Notes: generated from the letters alone by a model not told the origin. A stretch of 32,584 nucleotides of DNA from an uncultured Bacilli bacterium (GCA_947632115.1 CANROB010000017.1:1-32584), one strand, 5' to 3'; counted from the stretch's first letter, positions 24,633 to 32,387 are shown. Numbers and translations: made by a program.

Positions 24633-25331
24633 ATGATAGAAATTATAATATGTGATGATGATAAAAGTAGTAGAGATAAAGTAGAAGAAATTGTAAAAAG
24701 GTTTATGTCTAATCATAAATTAGATTGTTCTATTAAAAAATATAGCGATTATAATGATAAATTTATTGCGGATATTGTTCCTAATGGAAAGAAAATCTAT
24801 CTATTAGATATCGATACACCAAGTAGATCAGGAATAGATGTAGCAAGAATTATCCGTAAAAGGGACGTAGAAAGTATTATTATCTTTGTAACTGGTTATG
24901 AAGAATTTGGAAAATTAGTCTTGAAGAAAAATATTATGTGTTTATCTTTTATCAATAAATTTGAGAACTTAAAAAATGACTTGGAAACTTCCTTACAAGA
25001 GGCTTTAGATTTCTTTAATACCAATAAAGTTATTAGAATAACGGATAGTGGTGTAACGTATAGTATTCGTCTTAATTCTATTCTTTATATTACTCGTGAT
25101 AATACAGATAGAAGAACCATTGTAAAATGTGATAAGAATGAATACCGATTAAAGATGAATCTATCAGATGTTAAAGAATTATTTGGTGAACATTTCATCC
25201 AAACGCATAGAAGTTGTTTTGTTAATGAATATAGAATCGATAATATTGACCATAAAAATAAAGTCATTACCTTTGATAATGGAATGACAATTGATTTATT
25301 ATCTGATACTTATGGAAAGGATTTGAAATAA
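24633..25331 (+). CDS. agrA: AgrA-like LytTR response regulator
   Basis: 232 residues from the ATG at 24633, with AAGGAAGG eight bases before it; a TTG at 24612 lies upstream of that site. The receiver domain (1-125) has the acidic triad Asp8-Asp9-Asp10, the phospho-acceptor Asp59 in YLLDID (the same position as in Staphylococcus AgrA) and Lys104 in INKFEN. The second half (about 135-232) is a LytTR DNA-binding domain with the conserved FIQTHRSCFVNEYRI. In agr systems this protein, phosphorylated by AgrC, activates the agr genes and target promoters. Its last base is the first base of agrC, a one-base overlap that implies coupled translation. Confidence 0.88.
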   Translation: MIEIIICDDDKSSRDKVEEIVKRFMSNHKLDCSIKKYSDYNDKFIADIVPNGKKIYLLDIDTPSRSGIDVARIIRKRDVESIIIFVTGYEEFGKLVLKKNIMCLSFINKFENLKNDLETSLQEALDFFNTNKVIRITDSGVTYSIRLNSILYITRDNTDRRTIVKCDKNEYRLKMNLSDVKELFGEHFIQTHRSCFVNEYRIDNIDHKNKVITFDNGMTIDLLSDTYGKDLK

Positions 25332-26629
25332 TGGAATATTTAGCTTCTTTTGTAGTAATTCAAATTTTTTATACTCTTGGAATGAGCTTATTAATAAATC
25401 AAAAAATTAATTTAAAAAGTCCACGTTTTTATATTAGTTTTTTTGTTACATTATTATTAAGTTTAATAAATGTAGAATATTTAAATCCTGCTATGAGAGT
25501 TGTCTTTAATTTTTTAATTTATATGATATATTCTCATTTGCTATTTAAAACAAATTTGAAAGATTCTATCATATTAGGAATGCTAATTTTTGTTCTTAGC
25601 ATTTGCTCAGAGTTTATTTATGTTACTGTTACTTTTCCTTTTCAAAATTATGATTTAGTCATGAATGGGGATATCTATATAACATTTATTAATAATTTAT
25701 TTATAGGTATTATTTTATACTTTATTTGCAGTTTAAAAAGGGTTAAGGGGTTACATAAAAATATAATCAGGGCGATTGATAAGATTAATCAAAAAAAAGT
25801 AGTTATTTTTGCTTTAGTTGTTATTGTATTGTATAATTTGATTTGCTGGATTGCTTACTTTGTATCGAATAATGTTTTAAATAAGTACTATTTTACTTTA
25901 ATTGGTTCTGTATTAGGCGTATTTTGTTCTTTATTAATTTATTATTATTTTAAGACTGCTAATAAATATTTAACTATTTTTGGAAAATATAATATGTCTT
26001 TGAAAATGATTAGAGATTTTGAGTTAGCACTCGATAATTATCGAATAAGCACGCATGAGAATAAAAACCAGCTTAAAACAATTAGAAACATGAGTAAGGA
26101 TAAAAAAGTGGAATCTTATATAGATGCGCTATTAAACGATAGTAGTGAAGATAACGATGAGAAATTATTGAATGTTATTCAAAAAATTCCCGATGGTGGG
26201 TTAAAAGGAATTATCTATACAAAATTGGTAGATATGAAAAGAAAGGGAATACCATATGAATTAGTGGTGGATAAAAAGATAACTGCCGACAAAATCAGTA
26301 AAATAGATGATGTAACATTGACTCACATTTGTGAAATTTTAGGTGTATTTCTAGATAATGCTATTGATGCTTCTTTAGAGGTAGATGATGTATACGTTGC
26401 CATTGAATTGTATGATGAGGATGGAGATATAAATGTTTCTGTATCCAATGGATATAAAGGATATATTGACATTGATAGTATGAATCAAATCGGATTAACT
26501 ACTAAAGGAAGTGGGCATGGATATGGTTTGTCACTTGCAAATTATTTAATTAATAAAGATCCAAAATTAGAAAAAAGAAGTGAAGTAACCGAAGACAGTT
26601 TCACTCAAATAATAAAAATAAAAGTGTAG
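25331..26629 (+). CDS. agrC: AgrC-like peptide-sensing histidine kinase
   Basis: 432 residues. The first 210 contain about six hydrophobic segments, the AgrC-type sensor. A dimerisation helix follows, with the phospho-acceptor candidate His242 in STHENKNQLKTIRNM, typical of the HPK10 family. The ATPase domain has an N-box (GVFLDNAIDAS) and a G-box (GLTTKGSGHGYGLSLANYL). No Asn-rich DHp of the classical HisKA type is present, as expected for this family. The final codons form half of a 16-bp hairpin shared with the 3' end of agrD on the other strand. It most likely senses the peptide made by agrB and agrD next door. Confidence 0.87.
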   Translation: MEYLASFVVIQIFYTLGMSLLINQKINLKSPRFYISFFVTLLLSLINVEYLNPAMRVVFNFLIYMIYSHLLFKTNLKDSIILGMLIFVLSICSEFIYVTVTFPFQNYDLVMNGDIYITFINNLFIGIILYFICSLKRVKGLHKNIIRAIDKINQKKVVIFALVVIVLYNLICWIAYFVSNNVLNKYYFTLIGSVLGVFCSLLIYYYFKTANKYLTIFGKYNMSLKMIRDFELALDNYRISTHENKNQLKTIRNMSKDKKVESYIDALLNDSSEDNDEKLLNVIQKIPDGGLKGIIYTKLVDMKRKGIPYELVVDKKITADKISKIDDVTLTHICEILGVFLDNAIDASLEVDDVYVAIELYDEDGDINVSVSNGYKGYIDIDSMNQIGLTTKGSGHGYGLSLANYLINKDPKLEKRSEVTEDSFTQIIKIKV

Positions 26630-26650
26630 AAAAATTCTACACTTTTATTT
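26616..26650. terminator. Bidirectional terminator covering the stop codons of agrC and agrD
   Basis: A perfect 16-bp stem (26616-26631 with 26635-26650) with a three-base loop. On the plus strand it covers the agrC stop (26627-26629) and on the minus strand the agrD stop (26645-26647). A/T-rich arms give U-runs in both directions. Confidence 0.85.
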
Positions 26651-26770
26651 AATTAAAGATTTTGGACATTCTGGTTCATCTGCAATAAATAGAAGTATAC
26701 AACCAACTTCTCCTGTTGCAGCAAGAAAAGCACCAACTTTTGCAGCAACAGCGGCTAAAAAACCTAACAT
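26645..26770 (-). CDS. agrD: AgrD-like cyclic peptide autoinducer precursor
   Basis: 41 residues starting MLGFLAAVAAKVGAFLAA, an amphipathic, membrane-seeking N-terminal helix. A core GEVGCILLFIA with Cys24 follows, then the tail DEPECPKSLIK, whose P-E-x-P-x-S-L pattern is that of AgrD leader tails. AgrB is expected to cut before the acidic tail and join the new C-terminus to the cysteine sulfur. From comparison with known AgrD proteins the ring would span Cys24-Ala30, seven residues; the tail also holds a second cysteine, Cys35. The start at 26770 has AAAGGAGG seven bases upstream; an ATG at 26776 in the same frame is possible. It lies 24 bp after agrB on the minus strand, the normal agrB-agrD order. 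Confidence 0.85.
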   Translation of the reverse strand: MLGFLAAVAAKVGAFLAATGEVGCILLFIADEPECPKSLIK

Positions 26771-26794
26771 GGACATTCCTCCTTTCCTCCTATG

Positions 26795-27394
26795 TTAAGA
26801 AACATATTTTAAATAATTATTATAAGGAAGATGAAACAACCGATAAGTAACAGGTGATATCATAATACAAATTAACAATAAACTCATTAAAAAACAATTA
26901 GATAGGAAATTATTTGATATCATAATAGAGCAAATAACAAAAATAATGGCTGTAGTTGTGGCTAGTAGTTTGTGACGTAATCTTATTTGTTTGCTAATAA
27001 TAGGTCTTTTGTGCGTATCGGCAGGACTATACTTAAAGATGTAACAAATTGTTAGAATACCTAAAAGATATTTTATTTGCCATGGAATCACTAAATATAT
27101 GGCACATAATGGTACGCCAATGAATGATAAGGTTGATATGATAAGACATATCCAACTGTTTTTTGCGTGCATTCCATATGCATTTGTCCGAATAATTATA
27201 TAAATCAACATGAAGCAAAGACATTCTTTCATAATTCCCATTAGGATAGTTAAAACTAAAATAACAATTATTTTTGTTATTGAGAGGTATAATCCCGTTA
27301 GTCCATATTCAATCTCCTCTAGTTTTACTTCATCTAATTCTGGCTTTTCTTGTTTTATTAAAGACATGCAACGGCCTATTAAATACTTCTTCAT
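26795..27394 (-). CDS. agrB: AgrB-like membrane cysteine protease
   Basis: 199 residues with four to six hydrophobic segments. The catalytic pair is His76 and Cys83 in the signature RTNAYGMHAKNSWIC, where family members have R-x-x-x-G-G/x-H-A-x(5-6)-C. A conserved motif KYSPADTHKRPI follows near residues 126-137. AgrB processes AgrD and helps secrete the cyclic peptide at the membrane. Start: AAGGAG eight bases before the ATG at 27394 and a TATAAT box (27425-27420) just upstream. It runs opposite to agrA-agrC. Confidence 0.9.
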   Translation of the reverse strand: MKKYLIGRCMSLIKQEKPELDEVKLEEIEYGLTGLYLSITKIIVILVLTILMGIMKECLCFMLIYIIIRTNAYGMHAKNSWICLIISTLSFIGVPLCAIYLVIPWQIKYLLGILTICYIFKYSPADTHKRPIISKQIRLRHKLLATTTAIIFVICSIMISNNFLSNCFLMSLLLICIMISPVTYRLFHLPYNNYLKYVS

Positions 27395-27419
27395 ATGCCT
27401 TACTCCTTATACAATCAAA

Positions 27420-27425
27420 TTATAA
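27420..27425 (-). promoter_or_regulatory. -10 box of agrB-agrD
   Basis: TATAAT on the minus strand, 26 bp before the agrB start. No good -35 box lies 16-18 bp upstream, which is common for promoters that need an activator such as phosphorylated AgrA; no AgrA repeat pair could be assigned. Confidence 0.55.
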
Positions 27426-27471
27426 CATTTCCCCATTGAGGAGAAAATAGAGTAGGTTTCTAATGATAAAT

Positions 27472-27493
27472 TTTTGGTTTTAAATCCAAAAAA
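27472..27493. repeat. Inverted repeat upstream of agrB
   Basis: TTTTTGG and CCAAAAA, 7 bp each, around an 8-base AT loop. It lies 47 bp upstream of the agrB -10 box and could be an operator or simply a chance AT-rich hairpin. Confidence 0.4.
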
Positions 27494-27536
27494 GGAAATT
27501 TCAGACACGATTTTAACCATTTGGAACATATACTAT

Positions 27537-27565
27537 TGCTACTATACTCCAAAATATGCTATGAT
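27537..27565 (+). promoter_or_regulatory. Distal promoter of the cold-shock gene
   Basis: TTGCTA, 17-bp spacer, TATGAT with extended -10 TG at 27557-27558. It would give a 5' UTR of about 100 nt before the ATG at 27675, as is usual for cold-regulated csp genes. Confidence 0.5.
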
Positions 27566-27619
27566 TTCGTTGTTCGCTAAAATAATGTCGAAATTTGTAT
27601 GATTAATTTTGTGATTTCG
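27562..27619. repeat. Three evenly spaced ATTTCG sites, alternating strand
   Basis: ATTTCG at 27564-27569, its reverse complement CGAAAT at 27589-27594, and ATTTCG again at 27614-27619. Their starts are 25 bp apart. The outer two share eight bases (TGATTTCG). Confidence 0.5.
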
Positions 27620-27631
27620 ATAATATGACCA

Positions 27632-27640
27632 TGGTATAAT
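27632..27640 (+). promoter_or_regulatory. Proximal extended -10 promoter of the cold-shock gene
   Basis: TGG then TATAAT, 35 bp before the ATG; the -35 region is weak. Confidence 0.6.
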
Positions 27641-27674
27641 TTAGTTGTGAACGAATTAGAAGGGAGATGTTAGC

Positions 27675-27890
27675 ATGATAACTGGCAAGGTAAAATGGTT
27701 CAACAATGAAAAGGGCTATGGCTTTATTGAGTATAAAGACATGGAAGATATCTTTGTTCACTATTCAGCAATTCTATCTGAAGGATATAAAACTTTAGTA
27801 GAAGGCCAATATGTAACTTTTGAATTAGTTAGAACTGATAAAGGGTTGCAAGCTAAAAATGTAGTAGAAAACAAAACTATGGTAGTTTAA
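27675..27890 (+). CDS. csp: Cold-shock domain RNA-binding protein
   Basis: 71 residues, one cold-shock OB fold. The RNA-binding motifs are RNP1 KGYGFIEY and RNP2 DIFVHYSAI, with the start [14 protein letters not shown] as in CspA relatives. It binds single-stranded RNA to prevent unwanted structure. Tyrosine replaces the second phenylalanine in both motifs (KGFGFI and VHFSAI are commoner), a conservative change. Ribosome binding site AAGGGAGA. Two possible promoters and a long leader upstream suggest cold or growth control. Confidence 0.95.
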   Translation: MITGKVKWFNNEKGYGFIEYKDMEDIFVHYSAILSEGYKTLVEGQYVTFELVRTDKGLQAKNVVENKTMVV

Positions 27891-27903
27891 TAGTTTTTTT
27901 TTG
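27874..27903 (+). terminator. Terminator of the cold-shock gene
   Basis: AAACTAT (27874-27880) pairs with ATAGTTT (27890-27896), 9-base loop, then a long T-run. The stop codon lies at the base of the right arm. Confidence 0.65.
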
Positions 27904-27931
27904 CCCAAAAATAGATAAAATATTTATGACA

Positions 27932-27940
27932 TGATATAAT
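27932..27940 (+). promoter_or_regulatory. Extended -10 promoter of the lysozyme gene
   Basis: TGA followed by TATAAT, 21 bp before the ATG at 27962. Confidence 0.6.
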
Positions 27941-27961
27941 GAAATGGTAACGGGTGAGAAA

Positions 27962-29182
27962 ATGAAGAAAAAGATGATAGTAGGAGTTATTGCTGTATTT
28001 TTTATTCTTTTAAGTATTTTTTTGATTGTAGAAAAGAATCATCAAAAGGAAAAAGAAGATCATAAAAGAGCACAGGAAAAAGTGGAATTAGTAAAAGATT
28101 TAACTGCTCCTTTTTTAGCAGAGAAAAAAGTTTCTGATTATATAGAACACCTTGAGGGAACTTTAATGGATGATTATATGATTGATACTTCTAAATTAGG
28201 AAAGCAAAAAGTAATTTTTGAATTTGTGGATGAGAAAAAATCAAAACTAAATTATACTTTTGAAATAGAAGTAAAAGATATTACACCTCCTTTTACTACT
28301 ATTGGCAAAACTTATTCTGTTGTCCGTGGAAGTGATAAAAACTTTGTTGATAAAATTTTTTGTGGAGATGATCAGGATAGTCATCCTAAATGTACGATTG
28401 AAGGGGATTATGATTTAGAGAAATCAGGAAATTACCCAGTTGTGTTTAAAGCAGTAGATAAAAGCGGAAATGTTCTTGAAAAAGAGATTACTTTACGGGT
28501 TTATGATAAAGGATCAGGAGGAAGTAGTACTTCTAATAAGACAAGAACAGAATATAGTGATATTGTAAAAAATCACAAAAATGGAAGTACTCTTATTGGT
28601 TTAGATGTGTCAAAATGGCAGGGAGATATCGACTTTGATACTTTAAAAAAAGAGGGAGTAGAATTTATTATGCTACGAATTGGTAGTAGCAGAGGAACAG
28701 GTGGGGAATATTATGAGGATTCCTATTTTAAAAGAAATATTGAAAATGCTCTTCGTGTAGGAATTCCTGTTGGTATTTATTTTTATTCTTATGCGAATAC
28801 GGAAGAATTAGCTAAAAAGGATGCAGAATGGGTAATAGAACAAGTAAAAGGATATCAAGTGGATTTGCCGATTGCTTTTGACTGGGAAGATTGGTCTAGT
28901 TTTAATTCTTATGGTATTAGTTTTTATGATCTTACTAAGGTTGCTAATGCTTTTTTAAAAACGATAGAGGATGCTGGATATCAGGGAATGTTATATAGCA
29001 GCAAATATTATTTAGAAAATGTTTGGTTAAAGAAAAACTATCCTGTTTGGTTAGCGCATTATACTTCTAAAACAGATTATAATGGAGATTATCGAATTTG
29101 GCAGTTGTGTAGTAATGGAAAAATAAAAGGAATTTATGGAAATGTTGATATCGATATCCTTTACTTAAAAGAAAATAATTAA
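27962..29182 (+). CDS. Membrane-anchored GH25 lysozyme-type muramidase
   Basis: 406 residues from the ATG at 27962 (GGGTGAG before it; a GTG/ATG at 27944 lacks a site). An N-terminal signal anchor spans about residues 6-23, preceded by MKKK. Residues 25-105 form an unrecognised domain. Residues 108-181 look like an Ig-like or DUF5011-type beta domain (DITPPFTTIG, AVDKSGNVLEKEITLRV). A Gly/Ser linker leads to the GH25 domain (211-404): Asp215 in LDVSKWQG, catalytic Asp307 and Glu309 in AFDWEDW, and WQLCSNGKIKGIYGNVDID at the end. It cleaves the glycan of peptidoglycan outside the membrane, in wall turnover or competition. Monocistronic. Confidence 0.88.
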   Translation: MKKKMIVGVIAVFFILLSIFLIVEKNHQKEKEDHKRAQEKVELVKDLTAPFLAEKKVSDYIEHLEGTLMDDYMIDTSKLGKQKVIFEFVDEKKSKLNYTFEIEVKDITPPFTTIGKTYSVVRGSDKNFVDKIFCGDDQDSHPKCTIEGDYDLEKSGNYPVVFKAVDKSGNVLEKEITLRVYDKGSGGSSTSNKTRTEYSDIVKNHKNGSTLIGLDVSKWQGDIDFDTLKKEGVEFIMLRIGSSRGTGGEYYEDSYFKRNIENALRVGIPVGIYFYSYANTEELAKKDAEWVIEQVKGYQVDLPIAFDWEDWSSFNSYGISFYDLTKVANAFLKTIEDAGYQGMLYSSKYYLENVWLKKNYPVWLAHYTSKTDYNGDYRIWQLCSNGKIKGIYGNVDIDILYLKENN

Positions 29183-29202
29183 GATATGTTCTTAATTATT
29201 TT
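29172..29202 (+). terminator. Terminator of the lysozyme gene
   Basis: A perfect 13-bp stem (29172-29184 with 29190-29202), five-base loop, ending in a T-run. The stop codon lies within the left arm. Confidence 0.85.
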
Positions 29203-29205
29203 TAA

Positions 29206-29234
29206 TTGGTAAAAGCATTGTTTTATGGTATAAT
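29206..29234 (+). promoter_or_regulatory. Promoter of hpf
   Basis: TTGGTA, 17-bp spacer, TATAAT with extended -10 TG, 21 bp before the ATG. Confidence 0.75.
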
Positions 29235-29255
29235 GAAATTAGAAAGGATGATTTT

Positions 29256-29786
29256 ATGAAATTTAATGTTCATGGAAAAAAAGTCGAAGTGACAGAACCT
29301 ATTAGAAATTATATCGAAGAAAAAATTGGTCGCTTAGATAAGTATTTCGAAAATCCAACTGAGATAACAGCTACAGTTGTTGTGAGAATAAGGGGTATTG
29401 AACAGATTGTGGAAGTAACAATTCCTGTTCAGAAAATAATTCTACGCGCGGAGGAAAGTCACAATGACTTATATGCTGCTATTGACATTGTATCCGATAA
29501 GTTAGAAAGACAAATTAGAAAAAATAAAACCCGTATGAATAGAAGAACATCAAAAGGGGAAGATTTAGGATTTGATTTATCTTTTGAAGATATAAAAGAA
29601 GAAGAGGATTCTACTATTGTTAGAAGAAAACAAATAGAGATGAAGCCAATGAGTGAAGAAGAAGCTATTCTTCAAATGAATTTATTAGGACATGAATTCT
29701 TTGTATTTAGAAATGTAGAATCAGGAGATGTTGATATCTTATATAAGAGAAAAGATGGCAACTATGGTATTATAGAAACAAAATAG
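29256..29786 (+). CDS. hpf: Long-form ribosome hibernation promoting factor
   Basis: 176 residues. The N-terminal S30AE domain (1-100) has MKFNVHGKKVEVTEPIRNYI and DLYAAIDIVSDKLERQIRKN; a charged linker follows, then the C-terminal dimerisation domain (about 118-176) with VRRKQIEMKPMSEEEAILQM, LLGHEFFVF and RKDGNYGIIE. The long form joins two 70S ribosomes into inactive 100S dimers in stationary phase. Order hpf-secA is the classic Bacillota arrangement. Ribosome binding site AGAAAGGATG. Confidence 0.96.
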   Translation: MKFNVHGKKVEVTEPIRNYIEEKIGRLDKYFENPTEITATVVVRIRGIEQIVEVTIPVQKIILRAEESHNDLYAAIDIVSDKLERQIRKNKTRMNRRTSKGEDLGFDLSFEDIKEEEDSTIVRRKQIEMKPMSEEEAILQMNLLGHEFFVFRNVESGDVDILYKRKDGNYGIIETK

Positions 29787-29805
29787 GCGTTATGCCTATT
29801 TTTCT
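29780..29805 (+). terminator. Terminator of hpf
   Basis: AAAATAGGC (29780-29788) pairs with GCCTATTTT (29794-29802), five-base loop, followed by T residues; overlaps the stop codon. Confidence 0.85.
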
Positions 29806-29857
29806 TTCTTAAAATTTTTAAAATTCATGGCTTTTGCTAGGATTTTCCTCTTATTTT

Positions 29858-29866
29858 TGATAAAAT
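29858..29866 (+). promoter_or_regulatory. Extended -10 promoter of secA
   Basis: TGA then TAAAAT, 28 bp before the ATG at 29895; -35 not clear. Confidence 0.5.
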
Positions 29867-29894
29867 AGTTGTGTACATAAAAAGGAGAATGCGC

Positions 29895-32381
29895 ATGAAA
29901 TTTTTTAAAAAGATTTTTGATCATGAATATAAACAATTGCAGAAGTTTCGGGCAATCGCCGATAAAGTTATGGATTTGGAAGAAGAATATGCTGCTTTAT
30001 CTGATGACGAATTAAAAGCGAAAACGGAGGAATTTAAAAAACGTTTAGCAGATGGAGAGACACTAGAAGATATTAAAGTAGAAGCATTTGCTACAGCAAG
30101 AGAGGCCGCTTATCGTGTAATTGGTGAAAAACCATTCTATGTTCAGATTCTAGGTGGTTTAGCAATGCACTATGGTAATATTGCTGAGATGAAAACTGGT
30201 GAAGGAAAAACCTTAACAGCAACGATGCCTGCTTACCTTAATGCCTTAACTGGTGATGGTGTTCATATCATTACCGTTAATGAGTATTTGGCAGGACGTG
30301 ATGCAGAGTGGATGGGTGAAATTTATCGTTTTCTAGGACTTACAGTTGGTGTTAATTATCGCGAACTTACTCCTAGTGAAAAGAAAGATGCTTATAACTG
30401 TGATATCCTATATTCTACCAATAATGAAATCGGTTTTGATTATTTAAGAGATAATATGGTTATTAGAGCAAGCGATAGAGTAGCAAGACCATTTAACTAT
30501 GTTATTATCGATGAGGTTGACTCTGTTTTAATTGATGAAGCAAGAACTCCATTAATTATTTCTGGTGGTCATATGCAATCTGCGAATCTTTATATCCAAA
30601 CAGATAAGTTTGTTAAAGGATTAAAAGAAAATCATGGATATATCTATGATGAACAGACAAAAGCAACAACACTTGACCAAGAAGGAATTGAAAAAGCTGA
30701 AAAGACATTCGGCGTTAAAAACTTATACGATATTGAAAATACGAATTTGGTACATTTTATCAATCAAGCATTAAAAGCTAATTATTCTATGAAAGTAGAT
30801 GTTGATTATGTTGTAAGTGACGATAAAATTGTTATTGTAGATCCTTTTACAGGTCGTTTAATGCAAGGAAGATCTTATTCTGATGGGTTACATCAAGCGA
30901 TTGAAGCGAAAGAGGGCGTTACGATTAACGAGGAGACAAAGACGCTTGCAACTATTACGTTCCAAAATTTATTCCGTATGTATAAGAAAATAGCCGGAAT
31001 GACTGGTACTGCTAAAACAGAAGAAGAGGAATTTAGAGATATCTATAACATGTATGTTATTGAAATCCCTACCAATAAACCAGTTATTCGTAAAGATTAT
31101 GGAGACTTATTATTTGCCACTAAAGAAGGAAAATATAAGGCTATCGTAAATGAAATTAAAGAACGTCATGAGAAAGGTCAACCAGTACTTGTTGGTACTG
31201 TTGCCGTTGAAACCAGTGAGTTAATTAGTGATAAACTAAAGAAGGCAAAAATTCCACACGAAGTATTAAATGCCAAAAATAATGCTCGTGAAGCAGAAAT
31301 TATTGCGAAAGCTGGAGAAAAAGGTGCTGTTACGATTGCTACCAATATGGCTGGACGTGGAACCGATATCAAGATTAGTGATGAGGTAAAAGAACTTGGT
31401 GGTCTATGTGTTATTGGAACAGAAAGACATGAATCTCGTCGTATTGATAATCAGTTACGTGGACGTTCTGGTCGTCAGGGAGATCCAGGATTTAGTCAAT
31501 TCTGTGTATCTTTTGAAGATGACTTAATGGTTCGTTTTGGTACCGATAGAGCAAAATCTTTACTTAAGAGTGTAGGTTTTGATGGTGATGTTGCTATTCG
31601 TAACAAAATGCTTTCTAATTCTATTGAATCAGCTCAGAAAAGAGTAGAGGGAAATAACTTTGATATTCGTAAAACTTTACTAGAATATGATAATGTTATT
31701 AATGAACAAAGAGAAATCATCTATGAGAAGAGAAACGAAATTCTAGATCAAGACTCTATTCATGAGATGATTTTAGAAAGTTTTAGAAATTTCGTAGAAG
31801 ATACTTACTATGAACATATGAATGACGGAAATCTCTCTTCTGAAGATCGAAGTGAAATGGCAGAATATTTTAGTGAATTATTAGGCCATGAATTAAAGTC
31901 TTCTGACTTCGAAGCAAAAGATACAAATGCAGAAATTGAAAACGTTTATAATCTACTTGTAGAAAGCTATGAGAAGAAGATTGAAGAAGTTCCAGAAGAG
32001 ATTGTTAATGAATTTGAAAAAGCTATCACTTTAAGAGTTATTGATACTTATTGGATGGAACATATCAATACTTTAGCACATTTAAGAGAAGGTATTTACC
32101 TACGTGGATATGCTCAAGAAAATCCTCTTCGTGCTTATAAGAGTGAGGGTTATGAGATGTTTGATGCTCTTCTTTCACGTATTGATAAGCAAACTTCTAC
32201 CTATTTATTAAAAGCAGAGATAAGACATAATGTAGAACGTAAAAAAGTAGCAGACGGTGTTGCAAATCAAGATTTAAATAAAGTAAAGAAGCAACAACCA
32301 AAAAGAGTAGCTAAAGTAGGAAGAAATGATCCATGTCCTTGTGGAAGTGGTAAGAAATATAAGAACTGTTGTGGTAAATGA
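29895..32381 (+). CDS. secA: Preprotein translocase ATPase SecA
   Basis: 828 residues from the ATG at 29895, seven bases after AAAAGGAG; an ATG at 29889 is too close to that site. The nucleotide domain has EMKTGEGKTLTATMPAYL (Walker A) and VIIDEVDSVLIDEARTPLI (Walker B). The helicase-like second motor has TNMAGRGTDI and DNQLRGRSGRQGDPG. The C-terminal zinc tail is GRNDPCPCGSGKKYKNCC, which binds SecB-like partners, lipids or ribosomes. SecA pushes secretory proteins through SecY (gene at 18795). Length is a little shorter than B. subtilis SecA. Stop codon TGA. Confidence 0.98.
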   Translation: MKFFKKIFDHEYKQLQKFRAIADKVMDLEEEYAALSDDELKAKTEEFKKRLADGETLEDIKVEAFATAREAAYRVIGEKPFYVQILGGLAMHYGNIAEMKTGEGKTLTATMPAYLNALTGDGVHIITVNEYLAGRDAEWMGEIYRFLGLTVGVNYRELTPSEKKDAYNCDILYSTNNEIGFDYLRDNMVIRASDRVARPFNYVIIDEVDSVLIDEARTPLIISGGHMQSANLYIQTDKFVKGLKENHGYIYDEQTKATTLDQEGIEKAEKTFGVKNLYDIENTNLVHFINQALKANYSMKVDVDYVVSDDKIVIVDPFTGRLMQGRSYSDGLHQAIEAKEGVTINEETKTLATITFQNLFRMYKKIAGMTGTAKTEEEEFRDIYNMYVIEIPTNKPVIRKDYGDLLFATKEGKYKAIVNEIKERHEKGQPVLVGTVAVETSELISDKLKKAKIPHEVLNAKNNAREAEIIAKAGEKGAVTIATNMAGRGTDIKISDEVKELGGLCVIGTERHESRRIDNQLRGRSGRQGDPGFSQFCVSFEDDLMVRFGTDRAKSLLKSVGFDGDVAIRNKMLSNSIESAQKRVEGNNFDIRKTLLEYDNVINEQREIIYEKRNEILDQDSIHEMILESFRNFVEDTYYEHMNDGNLSSEDRSEMAEYFSELLGHELKSSDFEAKDTNAEIENVYNLLVESYEKKIEEVPEEIVNEFEKAITLRVIDTYWMEHINTLAHLREGIYLRGYAQENPLRAYKSEGYEMFDALLSRIDKQTSTYLLKAEIRHNVERKKVADGVANQDLNKVKKQQPKRVAKVGRNDPCPCGSGKKYKNCCGK

Positions 32382-32387
32382 GATAAA

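Noticed and set aside
27210..27425. Small plus-strand open frame over the agrB start
   Set aside because: It overlaps the coding start and promoter of agrB on the other strand and has no ribosome binding site or recognisable features.
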